64,000 nucleotides of DNA from Xanthomonas rydalmerensis (GTDB taxonomy: Bacteria; Pseudomonadota; Gammaproteobacteria; Xanthomonadales; Xanthomonadaceae). The stretch covers positions 1,202,001-1,266,000 of the forward strand of contig NZ_CP126170.1 in the NCBI RefSeq assembly GCF_033170385.1, in the 5' to 3' direction. A program made the translations under genes and the position numbers. Shown here piece after piece: positions 25,071-33,208 of the stretch. Numbering within the stretch: the stretch's first letter is position 1; each line of letters opens with the position of its first letter. The notes below the pieces were generated by a model, which saw nothing but the letters and a program-made list of their open reading frames with translations, was not told the origin of the DNA and ran no database searches.

Positions 25071-25907
25071 TCAGTGCGTGGGCGGTGCCAGATCGTCGGT
25101 GCGGCCGGCCTGGATATTGGCGCGCACCGATGGCTGCATCAGCCGCGGCTCGGCCAGCGTGGCATCGCGCGCCTGGCGCAAGGCCACGAAGGCCGCTTCG
25201 TCGATGCCGTCGCGCACGTGGATGTTGGCGCGGCGCTGTTCGCCGATGCTGGTCTGGCAGGCGACCGCGCGGCCGCCGGCGCCGTAGTCGTGGCACACGA
25301 ACACGCGCGTCGCCTCCGGCAGTGCGTACAGCCGCTGGATCGAGCGGTACAGCGTGGCCGCGTCGCCGCCGGGGAAATCGCAGCGCGCGGTGCCGCTGTC
25401 GGGCATGAACAGCGAATCGCCCGGGAACAGCGCATCGCCGATCAGGTAGGCGACGCTGTCGCCGGTGTGGCCGGGTACCGCGATCACCTGCGCCTGCAGT
25501 CCGCCGATCGCGAAGTGCTCGCCATCGGCGAACAGGTGATCGAAGCCGCAGCGCGCCTGCGTTTGCGCCTCTGTGTCCAAGCCGAACTGCGGCGCGAAGC
25601 GGGCGCGCACCTCGCGGATGCCGTCGCCGATCGCCAGCGTCGCCTGTGGCCAGCGCTGCTTGAACCATTGCGCCGCGGAGACATGGTCGGCGTGGGCGTG
25701 GGTTTCGAGGATCCAGTGCAAGTGCAACCCACGCTCGGCCAGGCACTCGGCCAGGGCCTGCGCCGGTGCGTCGTCCAGCGCGCCGCTTTGCGGGTCGTAG
25801 CCCACCACCGGGTCGATCACCGCGGCGTCCTGGCCATCCTCGACCACATAGCTCCAGGTGCCGGAACCGGCATGGTGGAAGGGATGGACGTGCGGACGCT
25901 GGCTCAT
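25071..25907 (-). CDS. MBL-fold hydrolase, persulfide dioxygenase-like (Blh/ETHE1 type)
   Basis: A 278-residue metallo-beta-lactamase-fold protein. The metal motif is THAHADHVSAA, with further ligands in VPGHTGDSVAYL, PGDSLFMPDSGTARCDFPGG and VFVCHDYG. The DSGTARCDFPGG block is characteristic of persulfide dioxygenases and the related Blh proteins, which oxidise glutathione persulfide to sulfite in sulfide detoxification. It overlaps the ArsR repressor gene by four bases and follows rhodanese, the gene order of BigR-controlled operons in xanthomonads and Xylella. The C-terminal extension RANIHVRDGIDEAAFVALR is also seen in this subgroup. Assignment is strong by context, with no direct proof of substrate. 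Confidence 0.88.
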   Translation of the reverse strand: MSQRPHVHPFHHAGSGTWSYVVEDGQDAAVIDPVVGYDPQSGALDDAPAQALAECLAERGLHLHWILETHAHADHVSAAQWFKQRWPQATLAIGDGIREVRARFAPQFGLDTEAQTQARCGFDHLFADGEHFAIGGLQAQVIAVPGHTGDSVAYLIGDALFPGDSLFMPDSGTARCDFPGGDAATLYRSIQRLYALPEATRVFVCHDYGAGGRAVACQTSIGEQRRANIHVRDGIDEAAFVALRQARDATLAEPRLMQPSVRANIQAGRTDDLAPPTH

Positions 25908-26254
25908 CGATCGCTCCTGGTGGCGGCGGGTGGCGCGGCGCTGCAGTAGATGCCGTGCAGCACCTCGAGGATGCGCTGCACCGGGCCGGGCACCAGCGAA
26001 TAATAGATGGTCTGGCCGTCGCGACGGGTCTGCACCAGCCCATCCTCGCGCAGCAGCGCCAGATGTTGCGATAGCGCCGACTGGCTCAACTCCACGCGTG
26101 CGTTGAGTTCACCGACCGATTGTTCGCTGTCCACCAACAGACACAACAGCAGCAGCCGCTTCTCGTTGCCGAGCGCCTTCAGCAGGCGTGCGGCCTCGCT
26201 GGCGTGCGCACGCATCGCGGCAGGATCCAGGGCGGGCGCGGCGCGGCGCGGCAT
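25904..26254 (-). CDS. bigR: BigR-like ArsR family sulfane-sulfur repressor
   Basis: A 116-residue winged-helix repressor. The helix-turn-helix reads SVGELNARVELSQSALSQHLALLREDG, and the wing reads RRDGQTIYYSL. Two cysteines, C38 in LLLLCLL and C104 in GIYC, are 66 residues apart, the same spacing as the redox pair C42/C108 known for Xylella BigR, which senses persulfides by forming a disulfide. It starts four bases after the rhodanese stop and overlaps the MBL gene. ATG 26254 was chosen; an upstream in-frame start inside rhodanese (26305) is less likely. The probable operator lies upstream of rhodanese at 26671-26695. Confidence 0.88.
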   Translation of the reverse strand: MPRRAAPALDPAAMRAHASEAARLLKALGNEKRLLLLCLLVDSEQSVGELNARVELSQSALSQHLALLREDGLVQTRRDGQTIYYSLVPGPVQRILEVLHGIYCSAAPPAATRSDR

Positions 26255-26258
26255 GGGC

Positions 26259-26627
26259 TCAGAAATCGACCGGGCCGCCGGCCGCGGTCCAGCCGAGGAA
26301 GCCACCGGTCAGCGAGCGCACCGCGGTGTAGCCCAGGTGCTGCAGGCTCAGCGCCGCCAGCGTGGAGCGGCCGCCGCTGGCGCAGTACAGCAGGATCGGC
26401 TGGTCGCGCCGGGCCAGCGCCGGATCGGCGTCGAGGCGGAATTCGAGGATGCCGCGCGGGATGTTGATGGCGTTGGGCAGGTGGCCCATGGCGAACTCGC
26501 CGGGTTCGCGCACGTCGATGATCCATTCGCCGGGCAGCGGCGTGGCGGCGGCATCGGTGTGGACGGGGGTTTCGTGGATTTGCGCGCGTGCGCGATCGAC
26601 CAGGGCTTGAGCGGAGGAGACGGGCAT
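26259..26627 (-). CDS. Rhodanese-like sulfurtransferase
   Basis: A 122-residue single-domain rhodanese. WIIDVREPGEFAMGHLPNAINIPRG is the standard first half; the active cysteine is C82 in LLYCASGGRS, and GYTAVRSLTGGFLGW closes the domain. It likely transfers sulfane sulfur between glutathione persulfide and sulfite or thiosulfate, beside the persulfide dioxygenase. ATG 26627 has a GGAGG-like stretch upstream on the minus strand; an upstream in-frame start at 26660 adds a non-conserved leader. It is the first gene of the sulfide operon, next to the AT-rich operator. Confidence 0.88.
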   Translation of the reverse strand: MPVSSAQALVDRARAQIHETPVHTDAAATPLPGEWIIDVREPGEFAMGHLPNAINIPRGILEFRLDADPALARRDQPILLYCASGGRSTLAALSLQHLGYTAVRSLTGGFLGWTAAGGPVDF

Positions 26628-26659
26628 TGGGGGTGCTCGGCGGGAAAGTGTGCACATCA

Positions 26660-26700
26660 TATCAGTTGACTCTAATATAAGAAAATTCTAATTTATCTCG
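26660..26700. promoter_or_regulatory. AT-rich divergent control region with candidate BigR operator
   Basis: A 40-base AT-rich island in very GC-rich DNA sits between the rhodanese and RND operons. It holds two direct TCTAAT boxes (26671-26676 and 26687-26692) and an imperfect dyad centred at AAGAAAATTCT (about 26674-26695). On the plus strand TTGACT (26666-26671) could be a -35; on the minus strand TATGAT could be a -10. The position suits control of both operons by the BigR-like repressor. Confidence 0.6.
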
Positions 26701-26785
26701 CGGCCAGCCTCGCGCGGTCGCAACCGCCGCCGCGGGGCATCGCCCGTCGACGGCGCAAACCTGCCTTTCCTTCTGGAGTTCGATC

Positions 26786-27961
26786 ATGCATGTGCGTCGT
26801 TGGCCGATCTGGGACGCGGAGAACGCCGGACGGCGGCGCTGCACGGGCACGACTGCCGCCATGCCGTTGCGCCGGAGCGTCCGCGCGACGCTGCCCGCTG
26901 TGTTCGCGTCGCTGGCCATGCTGGCGCTCGCCGGCTGCCGCCATGACGCCGCTGCCATTGCGCTGCCGCCATTGCCGGTGCTGGCGACCGCGCCGGTGGA
27001 AGCCGTGGCGATAGGGTCCCGCTCCTGGGACGGCGTGGTCGCCGCGGTGGAACATGCGGAGCTGAGCGCGCAGACCGGCGGTCGGGTGCGCAGCGTCGTG
27101 GTGGACGTGGGCGATCGGGTCGCCGCCGGCCAGGTGCTGCTGCAACTGAGCGCGGTGGAACAGCGCGCCGGTGTCGACAGCGCACAGGCGCAGCTGCGCG
27201 CTGCCATGGCCAGCGCCGGCGAGGCCGAGGCCAGCTACCGCCGCTATGCCGCCCTGGCCGACGCGCAGTACGTGTCGCGCGCACAACTGGATCAGGCCCG
27301 CGCCACCCGCGATGCGGCCAGCGCGGCCCGCGCCGCGGCCGCCGCGCAACTGGCCCAGGCGCAACAGCCGGCCGAGTACACGCTGGTGCGCGCGCCGTTT
27401 GCCGGGGTGATCAGTGCGCGCCAGGTGCAGCCGGGCGAGGCGGTGGCGGCCGGGCAGGCGTTGCTGTCGCTGTACGTGCCCGGCGCGCAGCGCATCGAGG
27501 TGCAGGTGCCGCAGTCCGATGCGGAGGCGATCCGTGCCGCGCCGCGCGCGCAGGTGCGGCTGGATGATGGGCGCAGCCTGCAGGTTCCGCAGGTGGCGGT
27601 GTTCCCCACCGCCGATCCGCGCAGCCACAGCGTGACGGTGCGGGTGCCGCTGCCGGCGCTGCAGCCGGCCCCGGCGCCGGGCACCACGGCCAAGGTCGGC
27701 TTTGCGCTGGTCGTCGGCGCTGCCGCGGAGGCGGTGCCGTTGAGCATTCCACGCTCGGCGTTGTTGCAGCGAGGCGAGCTAAGCGCCGTCTATGTCCTGG
27801 CCGATGGGCGGCTGATCCTGCGTCAGCTGCGGATCGGGCGGCGCGATGCACAGCGGGTGGAAGTGCTGGCCGGGTTGCGCGCGGGCGAGCGTGTGGTGCG
27901 CGACCCGGTCGCCGCCGGACAGGCGCTGGCGGCGCAGCGGCGCACGCTGGCGGAGCGCTGA
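26786..27961 (+). CDS. RND efflux membrane-fusion lipoprotein
   Basis: A 391-residue periplasmic adaptor of an RND efflux pump. A lipobox LALAGC puts the acylated cysteine at residue 51. The hairpin/lipoyl half has SAQTGGRVRSVVVDVGDRV and the matching APFAGVISARQVQPGEAV, around an alanine-rich coiled coil (about 120-200); beta-barrel and membrane-proximal domains follow. ATG 26786 has a good GGAG seven bases upstream, but it places about 25 residues before the usual basic start of the signal peptide. ATG 26861 (MPLRRSVRATL) gives a normal signal peptide but has no ribosome site. The start is therefore open. It is directly followed by the pump gene. Confidence 0.88.
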   Translation: MHVRRWPIWDAENAGRRRCTGTTAAMPLRRSVRATLPAVFASLAMLALAGCRHDAAAIALPPLPVLATAPVEAVAIGSRSWDGVVAAVEHAELSAQTGGRVRSVVVDVGDRVAAGQVLLQLSAVEQRAGVDSAQAQLRAAMASAGEAEASYRRYAALADAQYVSRAQLDQARATRDAASAARAAAAAQLAQAQQPAEYTLVRAPFAGVISARQVQPGEAVAAGQALLSLYVPGAQRIEVQVPQSDAEAIRAAPRAQVRLDDGRSLQVPQVAVFPTADPRSHSVTVRVPLPALQPAPAPGTTAKVGFALVVGAAAEAVPLSIPRSALLQRGELSAVYVLADGRLILRQLRIGRRDAQRVEVLAGLRAGERVVRDPVAAGQALAAQRRTLAER

Positions 27962-27962
27962 G

Positions 27963-30900
27963 ATGGGCATGTCCGGGCGCCTGGCGGCGTTCTTCCAGGC
28001 CAATCCGCTCACGCCACTGCTGGCCCTGCTCGGCCTGCTGCTCGGCCTGGCCGCGGTGGCGGTCACCCCGCGCGAAGAAGAGCCGCAGATCGACGTGACC
28101 ATGGCCAATGTATTCGTCGCCTTGCCCGGCGCCGATGCGCGCGAAGTCGAGCAATTGCTGAGCACGCCGCTGGAACAGAAGCTCGACGAGATCGAAGGCA
28201 TCAAGCACGTGTACTCGGTCAGCCGCCCTGGCCAGGCGGTGCTGACCGTCGAGTTCGAGGTCGGGGTGCCGCGCCAGACCGCCCTGGTGCGCCTGTACAA
28301 CCAGGTGTATTCCAACCTGGACGTGCTGCCGACGCGGATGGGCGCGAGCGCGCCGCTGATCAAGCCCAAGGGCATCGACGACGTGCCGGTGATGAGCGTG
28401 ACCCTGTGGAGCGACGATCCGCAGCACAGCGCCGCGGACCTGGGCGCGATCGCGCGCACGCTGGAAACCGAACTCAAGCGCATTCCCGGCACGCGCGACA
28501 TCTACAGCATCGGTGCGCCGCCGCGGGTGCTGACGGTGACCCTGGACCCGGCGCGGCTGGCCGCATACGACCTCACCGTGGCCGACCTCGGTCAGGCGCT
28601 GCAGGGCGCGAACGTGGTGCGCCAGCTCGGCGACCGGATCGGCGGCGGCCGCGCGGTGCCACTCAGTGCCGGCCGCTTCCTGGCCGATGCCGATACGGTG
28701 CGCGACCTGGTGATCGGCATGCACGGTGGCCAGCCGCTGCAGTTGCGTGACGTGGCGCAGGTGCAGGCCGGCGCCGACCTGCCCGATGCGTATGTGTGGT
28801 ACAGCGCGCCGGCCGCGCGCGGCGGGCCGGCGCAGGGACGAGCGCCGGCGGTGACCCTGGCCATCGCCAAGAAGCCGGGGAGCGACGCCTCGGCGCTCAC
28901 CCGCGCGGTGAGTGCGCGCCTGCAGGCATTGCGTGGCGAGCTGCTGCCGCAGGGCGTGCATGCGGAGGTCACGCGCGACTATGGCGCCAGCGCGGCGGCC
29001 AAGGCCGGCAAGCTGATCCACAAACTGGTGTTTGCCACCGCCTCGGTGGTGCTGCTGGTGCTGTTCGCGCTGGGCTGGCGCGAGGCCATCGTGGTCGGCA
29101 GCGCGGTGGTGCTGACCCTGGCGCTCACGCTGTTCGCCTCGTGGGCGATGGTGTTCACCCTCAATCGCGTGTCGTTGTTCGCGCTGATCTTCTCGATCGG
29201 CATCCTGGTCGATGACGCCATCGTGGTGGTCGAGAACATCCACCGCCATCTCCGTGCCGGTGGCAAGACCCTGCGCGAGGCGATTCCGCCGGCGGTGGAC
29301 GAAGTCGGCGGTCCGACCATCCTCGCCACGTTCACCGTGATCGCGGCGCTGATGCCGATGGCCTTCGTCAGCGGCCTGATGGGGCCGTACATGCGGCCGA
29401 TCCCGATCAATGCCTCGGTCGGCATTCTGTTGTCGCTGGCGATCGCGCTGGTGGTGACGCCGTGGCTGGCGCTGAAGCTGCTGAAACGCCATGTGCCGGT
29501 ACAAGCCGCGCAGGCAGAGGCGGGGGGCGACGCGCCGCCGCGCCTGCAGCGCCTGTTCGCGCGCTTGCTGCACCCGTTCCTGGATCCGGTCCGCGGCGCG
29601 CGGCGGCGCGGCTGGCTGTTCGCCGGCATCGCCGCCCTGCTGCTGGCCGCGGTGGGCCTGGTCGGGCTGCAGTGGGTGGTACTGAAGATGCTGCCGTTCG
29701 ACGACAAGTCCGAACTGCAGATCGTGGTCGACTTGCCCGAGGGCAGCACCCTGCAAGAGACCGACGCGCTGTTGGTGGAACTGTCCGGCGTGCTCGAGCG
29801 CACGCCGGAGGTGCATGATTACCAGGGCTACGCCGGTACCTCGGCGCCGGTCAACTTCAATGGTCTGGTGCGCCAGTACTTCCTGCGCAGCGGCAACAAC
29901 GTCGGCGACCTGCAGGTGAACCTGGTCGACAAGCACCAGCGCACGCGCCATAGCCACGCCATCGCCCGTGCGCTGCGGCCGCCGCTGGCAGCGATCGCGC
30001 GACGGCATGGCGCCTCGCTGAAGGTGGTGGAAGTGCCGCCGGGGCCGCCGGTGCTGGCGCCGTTGGTGGCCGAGGTGTACGGGCCGGACTATGCGCGCAG
30101 CCGCCAGATCGCCCTGGCGCTGGCGCAGCGCTTCCTGCGCACGCCGAACGTGGTCGATGTCGACACCAGCGTGGAGAGCGCGGCCAGCCGCGAAACGCTG
30201 GTGGTGGACCGGGTCCGCGCCGCCCGCCTTGGCGTGAGCCAGGCGGCTGTCGCAGACGCCCTGGCCACGGCCGTGCAGGGCCTGGACGTCACCTGGCTGC
30301 ACGATGGCGCCTCCAAGGTGGCACAGCCGGTGCGGCTGCGCCTGCCGGCTGCCGATCAGGCCGCCAGTGCACGCCTGCTGGCGCTGCGCGTGCGCGGCGG
30401 CGATGGGCAACTGGTGCCGTTGTCGGAACTGGTGACGGTGCAGCGCCTGCCCTGGGACGACAGCATCGCGCACAAGGACCTGCGGCCGGTGGTGTACGTC
30501 ACCGGCGACGAAGCCGGGCGCCTGGATAGCCCGCTGTACGGCATGTTCGACCTGGTCGGGCAACTGCGCCGGCCCCAGCCCGGCAGCCAGGCGCTGCAGC
30601 AGCACTTCATCGCGCCGCCGGCCGACACCGGCGATTTCGCGGTGAAGTGGGACGGCGAATGGCAGATCACCTACGAGACCTTCCGCGACATGGGCATCGC
30701 CTACGCGGTCGGCCTGTTGCTGATCTATCTGCTGGTGGTGGCGCAGTTCCGCAGCTATCTGCTGCCGCTGGTGATCATGGCGCCGATTCCGCTGACGGTG
30801 ATCGGAGTGATGCCGGGCCACGCCCTGCTCGGCGCGCAGTTCACCGCGACCAGCATGATCGGCATGATCGCGCTGGCCGGCATCATCGTGCGCAACTCGA

Positions 30901-31166
30901 TCCTGCTGGTGGACTTCATTCGTCATGCCTTGGCGCAAGGGCGAAGCGCCGAACAGGCGGTGATCGAGGCCTGCGCGGTGCGCGCGCCGCCGATCGTGCT
31001 GACCGGCCTGGCGGCGATGCTGGGCGCGTTGTTCATCCTCGACGATCCGATCTTCAACGGCCTGGCGGTGGCGCTGCTGTTCGGCATCCTGGTCAGCACC
31101 GCGCTGACCCTGCTGGTCATCCCGCTGTTGTACTACCCGCTGGCGCGGCGCGAAGCGGCGACGTGA
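27963..31166 (+). CDS. RND family efflux permease
   Basis: A 1067-residue inner-membrane RND permease, full length with two six-helix halves and large periplasmic loops. The proton-relay pair is visible in TM4 (GILVDDAIVVVENIHRHL), and the second half has the matching IIVRNSILLVDFIRHAL. The sequence family (NPLTPLLALLGLLLGLAAV, then VTPREEEPQIDV at the start) belongs to the HME/uncharacterised branch rather than the multidrug AcrB branch. It starts one base after the adaptor stop. Encoded with OsmC and thioredoxin, and divergent from a persulfide operon, it may export a sulfur compound or a thiol-reactive toxin; this is inference. No outer-membrane channel gene is adjacent. Confidence 0.93.
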   Translation: MGMSGRLAAFFQANPLTPLLALLGLLLGLAAVAVTPREEEPQIDVTMANVFVALPGADAREVEQLLSTPLEQKLDEIEGIKHVYSVSRPGQAVLTVEFEVGVPRQTALVRLYNQVYSNLDVLPTRMGASAPLIKPKGIDDVPVMSVTLWSDDPQHSAADLGAIARTLETELKRIPGTRDIYSIGAPPRVLTVTLDPARLAAYDLTVADLGQALQGANVVRQLGDRIGGGRAVPLSAGRFLADADTVRDLVIGMHGGQPLQLRDVAQVQAGADLPDAYVWYSAPAARGGPAQGRAPAVTLAIAKKPGSDASALTRAVSARLQALRGELLPQGVHAEVTRDYGASAAAKAGKLIHKLVFATASVVLLVLFALGWREAIVVGSAVVLTLALTLFASWAMVFTLNRVSLFALIFSIGILVDDAIVVVENIHRHLRAGGKTLREAIPPAVDEVGGPTILATFTVIAALMPMAFVSGLMGPYMRPIPINASVGILLSLAIALVVTPWLALKLLKRHVPVQAAQAEAGGDAPPRLQRLFARLLHPFLDPVRGARRRGWLFAGIAALLLAAVGLVGLQWVVLKMLPFDDKSELQIVVDLPEGSTLQETDALLVELSGVLERTPEVHDYQGYAGTSAPVNFNGLVRQYFLRSGNNVGDLQVNLVDKHQRTRHSHAIARALRPPLAAIARRHGASLKVVEVPPGPPVLAPLVAEVYGPDYARSRQIALALAQRFLRTPNVVDVDTSVESAASRETLVVDRVRAARLGVSQAAVADALATAVQGLDVTWLHDGASKVAQPVRLRLPAADQAASARLLALRVRGGDGQLVPLSELVTVQRLPWDDSIAHKDLRPVVYVTGDEAGRLDSPLYGMFDLVGQLRRPQPGSQALQQHFIAPPADTGDFAVKWDGEWQITYETFRDMGIAYAVGLLLIYLLVVAQFRSYLLPLVIMAPIPLTVIGVMPGHALLGAQFTATSMIGMIALAGIIVRNSILLVDFIRHALAQGRSAEQAVIEACAVRAPPIVLTGLAAMLGALFILDDPIFNGLAVALLFGILVSTALTLLVIPLLYYPLARREAAT

Positions 31167-31244
31167 GCGCGACGATGCGTCCACATCCCGTTCCCGGTGC
31201 CGGCGTAGAGTCGCAAGTCCCTTCTTCGCAGTGGAGCCTCCGCC

Positions 31245-31724
31245 ATGCCCATCGGCGATCCGATCCGCGTCACCCTGGAGCAGGACACGGACTTCGCGTT
31301 CCGTATCCGCTTCGACGAAACCGCGCTGGAGCCCTGGCTGAGCGACGAAGCCGCGCCGCTGGGCCAGGAGCGCGGCCCCAATCCCACGCGCATCCTGCTG
31401 GCCGGCATCGCCAATTGCCTGGCGGCGAGCCTGTTGTTCGCGATGCGCAAGTACAAGAACGATCCGGCCGGTGTGGTCGCGCACATCACCGCCACGCCGA
31501 TGCGCAATCCGGAGGGGTTCTGGCGCATTCCGCAGGCATCGGTGGAACTGCAGTTGCCCGGCGCCAACCAGGACTACGCGCAACTGGAGCGGATCCTCGC
31601 CCAGTTCGAGCAGTTCTGCGTGGTCACCCAGAGCGTGCGCCAGGGCATCGACGTGCAGGTCACCGTCAAGGATGCGCAGGGCACCGTGCTGCTCGGTGAC
31701 AAGAGCATCGAGGCCGGGGCATGA
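31245..31724 (+). CDS. OsmC family protein
   Basis: A 159-residue OsmC/Ohr-fold protein. The two family cysteines are present, one in GIANCLAASLLFAM and one in FEQFCVVTQSVRQGI, the positions used for thiol-based peroxide or persulfide chemistry. The N-terminal part (FRIRFDETALEPWLSDEAAP) is typical of the YhfA/OsmC-like subgroup. It overlaps the thioredoxin gene by four bases and follows the RND pump by 78 bases, so it is part of that operon. In the neighbourhood of persulfide genes, a role in sulfane-sulfur or hydroperoxide handling with thioredoxin as reductant is reasonable. Confidence 0.88.
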   Translation: MPIGDPIRVTLEQDTDFAFRIRFDETALEPWLSDEAAPLGQERGPNPTRILLAGIANCLAASLLFAMRKYKNDPAGVVAHITATPMRNPEGFWRIPQASVELQLPGANQDYAQLERILAQFEQFCVVTQSVRQGIDVQVTVKDAQGTVLLGDKSIEAGA

Positions 31725-32164
31725 GCGAGCCGCTGCATGTCGCCTGCCCGCACTGCGCCGCGCTCAATCGCGTGCCGGGCGAGAAGCTGTCGGCGTCGCC
31801 GCAGTGCGGGCGCTGCCATCGCGGTTTGTTCGACGCCACGCCGGTGACGCTGACTGCGGACAACTTGGCCGCGCATGCCGAACGCAGCGATCTTCCCCTG
31901 CTGGTGGACGTCTGGGCGCCGTGGTGCGGCCCGTGCCGGACCATGGCCCCGCATTTCGCCGCTGCTGCGGCGCAACTGGAGCCGCAATTGCGCCTGGGCA
32001 AGCTCGACAGCGACGCGCAGCCGGCGCTGGCCGGGCGCTTCGGGATTCGCAGCATTCCGACGCTGATTCTCCTGCGGCAGGGACGCGAACTCGGCCGGCA
32101 CAGCGGCGCCATCGGCACCGCCGAGATCGTGCGCTGGGTGCGGGCGCAGCTGGGCGTGGCGTAA
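31721..32164 (+). CDS. trxC: Thioredoxin 2 (zinc-binding thioredoxin)
   Basis: A 147-residue thioredoxin 2. The N-terminal zinc module has C9-x-x-C12 and C29-x-x-C32; the thioredoxin domain has the active site W68-C69-G-P-C72 and the cis-proline region RSIPTLIL. It reduces protein disulfides and persulfides in the cytoplasm. Start ATG 31721 overlaps the OsmC stop. As the last gene of the RND operon, divergent from the BigR module, it fits a system that strips sulfane sulfur from thiols. A REP hairpin follows 11 bases after the stop and probably marks the operon end. Confidence 0.94.
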   Translation: MSEPLHVACPHCAALNRVPGEKLSASPQCGRCHRGLFDATPVTLTADNLAAHAERSDLPLLVDVWAPWCGPCRTMAPHFAAAAAQLEPQLRLGKLDSDAQPALAGRFGIRSIPTLILLRQGRELGRHSGAIGTAEIVRWVRAQLGVA

Positions 32165-32175
32165 GAAGTGCTCTT

Positions 32176-32241
32176 GTAGGAGCGGCTTCAGCCGCGATGT
32201 GCTTTCCCAGGCAAGCCCATCGCGGCTGAAGCCGCTCCTAC
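32176..32241. repeat. REP hairpin (GGCTTCAGCCGCG family)
   Basis: Perfect inverted arms GTAGGAGCGGCTTCAGCCGC and its complement, about 25 bases apart. It lies between the convergent ends of trxC and the S1/P1 nuclease gene, the usual place for these elements in xanthomonads, and can act as a bidirectional 3'-end structure. Confidence 0.85.
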
Positions 32242-32255
32242 CCTGTGCGCCGCGC

Positions 32256-33068
32256 TTACTTGCCCAGCGCTGCGTTCAATGTTGCCGCCAGGTCGGCGCC
32301 GGCCTGGCGCAATTGCGCCTCGGCGACCGGGCGCCAGGTCGTCACGTAATCGGCCGGCAGCTTGGCGCCAGGCGGATAGAAGCCCGGGCGCATCATGATC
32401 TTGCAGGAGGCCTCGGCCCAGGCGGCCGCTGGCGGCGGCAGTGCGCTGCCGGCCGGGGACGGCGCCGGTAACGGCTGCTTTTCCAGCTCGGCCAGGTAGG
32501 CCTGTTCGTCGAGTCCACGGCTGCGCAGCAGGCCGCTGTCCCACAGCGCGTGCAGATTGGTGCCCTTGCCATCGAACTGGATCTGCACGGTGTTGGCGCC
32601 CTTGTCGCGGGCGTAGCCGGCATGCAGCGGCTGCTGCACGTCGCCGGCGAAATGCACGACGAACTTCAGTGCCTGCACGCGCGCGGCCTGCGGCTGGCTG
32701 CGATCGGCGAGGATCGCGGCCTGGCGGCGCAGCGCTTCGACCGCGCAGTTGCCGTCCGGGCAGTCGCGGGTCTGTTCGTAGTGGCAGTCGTTCTCGGCCA
32801 GGTTGACGTAGTGCCAGCGCGCGCTGCGCTTGCCCAGGTCGGGATCGTGTTCGCGGAGCTGGTCGGCCCAGTTGGCCACGCCGGCCAGGGTCGGTTCGGG
32901 TTCGCCCTGCAGCAGGGCCTGGACCTGGGCGCGGGCTTCCGGGGTGAGTTGGGTGTCGGCGAGATCGGCGACTAGGCGGTGGCCCAGCGGGCCCCAGGCG
33001 AAAGCGGCGGACGGCGCGGCGGCGAGGGCCGCGGCAAGCGCGGTGCAAACGAGGGAAGAGGTTTTCAT
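32256..33068 (-). CDS. Secreted S1/P1-type nuclease
   Basis: A 270-residue exported zinc nuclease. The signal peptide ends ...PSAAFA, exposing the mature N-terminal Trp that binds zinc (WGPLGHR, with His6). Other trinuclear-zinc ligands are all present: ANWADQLR (Asp), RWHYVNL (His), VVHFAGDVQQPLHAGY (His, Asp, His) and NLHALWDSGLL (His, Asp). Cysteines around NDCHYEQTRDCPDGNC probably form disulfides. It degrades single-stranded DNA/RNA and 3'-nucleotides outside the cytoplasm, useful for nucleotide or phosphate scavenging. It is monocistronic; the two OmpW genes lie upstream on the same strand. Confidence 0.93.
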   Translation of the reverse strand: MKTSSLVCTALAAALAAAPSAAFAWGPLGHRLVADLADTQLTPEARAQVQALLQGEPEPTLAGVANWADQLREHDPDLGKRSARWHYVNLAENDCHYEQTRDCPDGNCAVEALRRQAAILADRSQPQAARVQALKFVVHFAGDVQQPLHAGYARDKGANTVQIQFDGKGTNLHALWDSGLLRSRGLDEQAYLAELEKQPLPAPSPAGSALPPPAAAWAEASCKIMMRPGFYPPGAKLPADYVTTWRPVAEAQLRQAGADLAATLNAALGK

Positions 33069-33208
33069 GCGCGGATTCTAGCCGGCGACGACGACGCGGC
33101 CATGACCCGCGCCGGGTCCGTTGCGCTGCGGCTCAGCGTGGCGACAACGTGGCGCGGCAGGTGTGCCGGCTGCCCAGGGCCGCCTTGGACGCGGCCCGAT
33201 GCGCTGGC

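Noticed and set aside
27411..31583. Very long minus-strand open frame (1390 codons) opposite the RND pump
   Set aside because: It is an antisense shadow in GC-rich DNA: low-complexity His/Gln/Arg-rich translation, no domain, and the plus strand encodes a complete RND pump.
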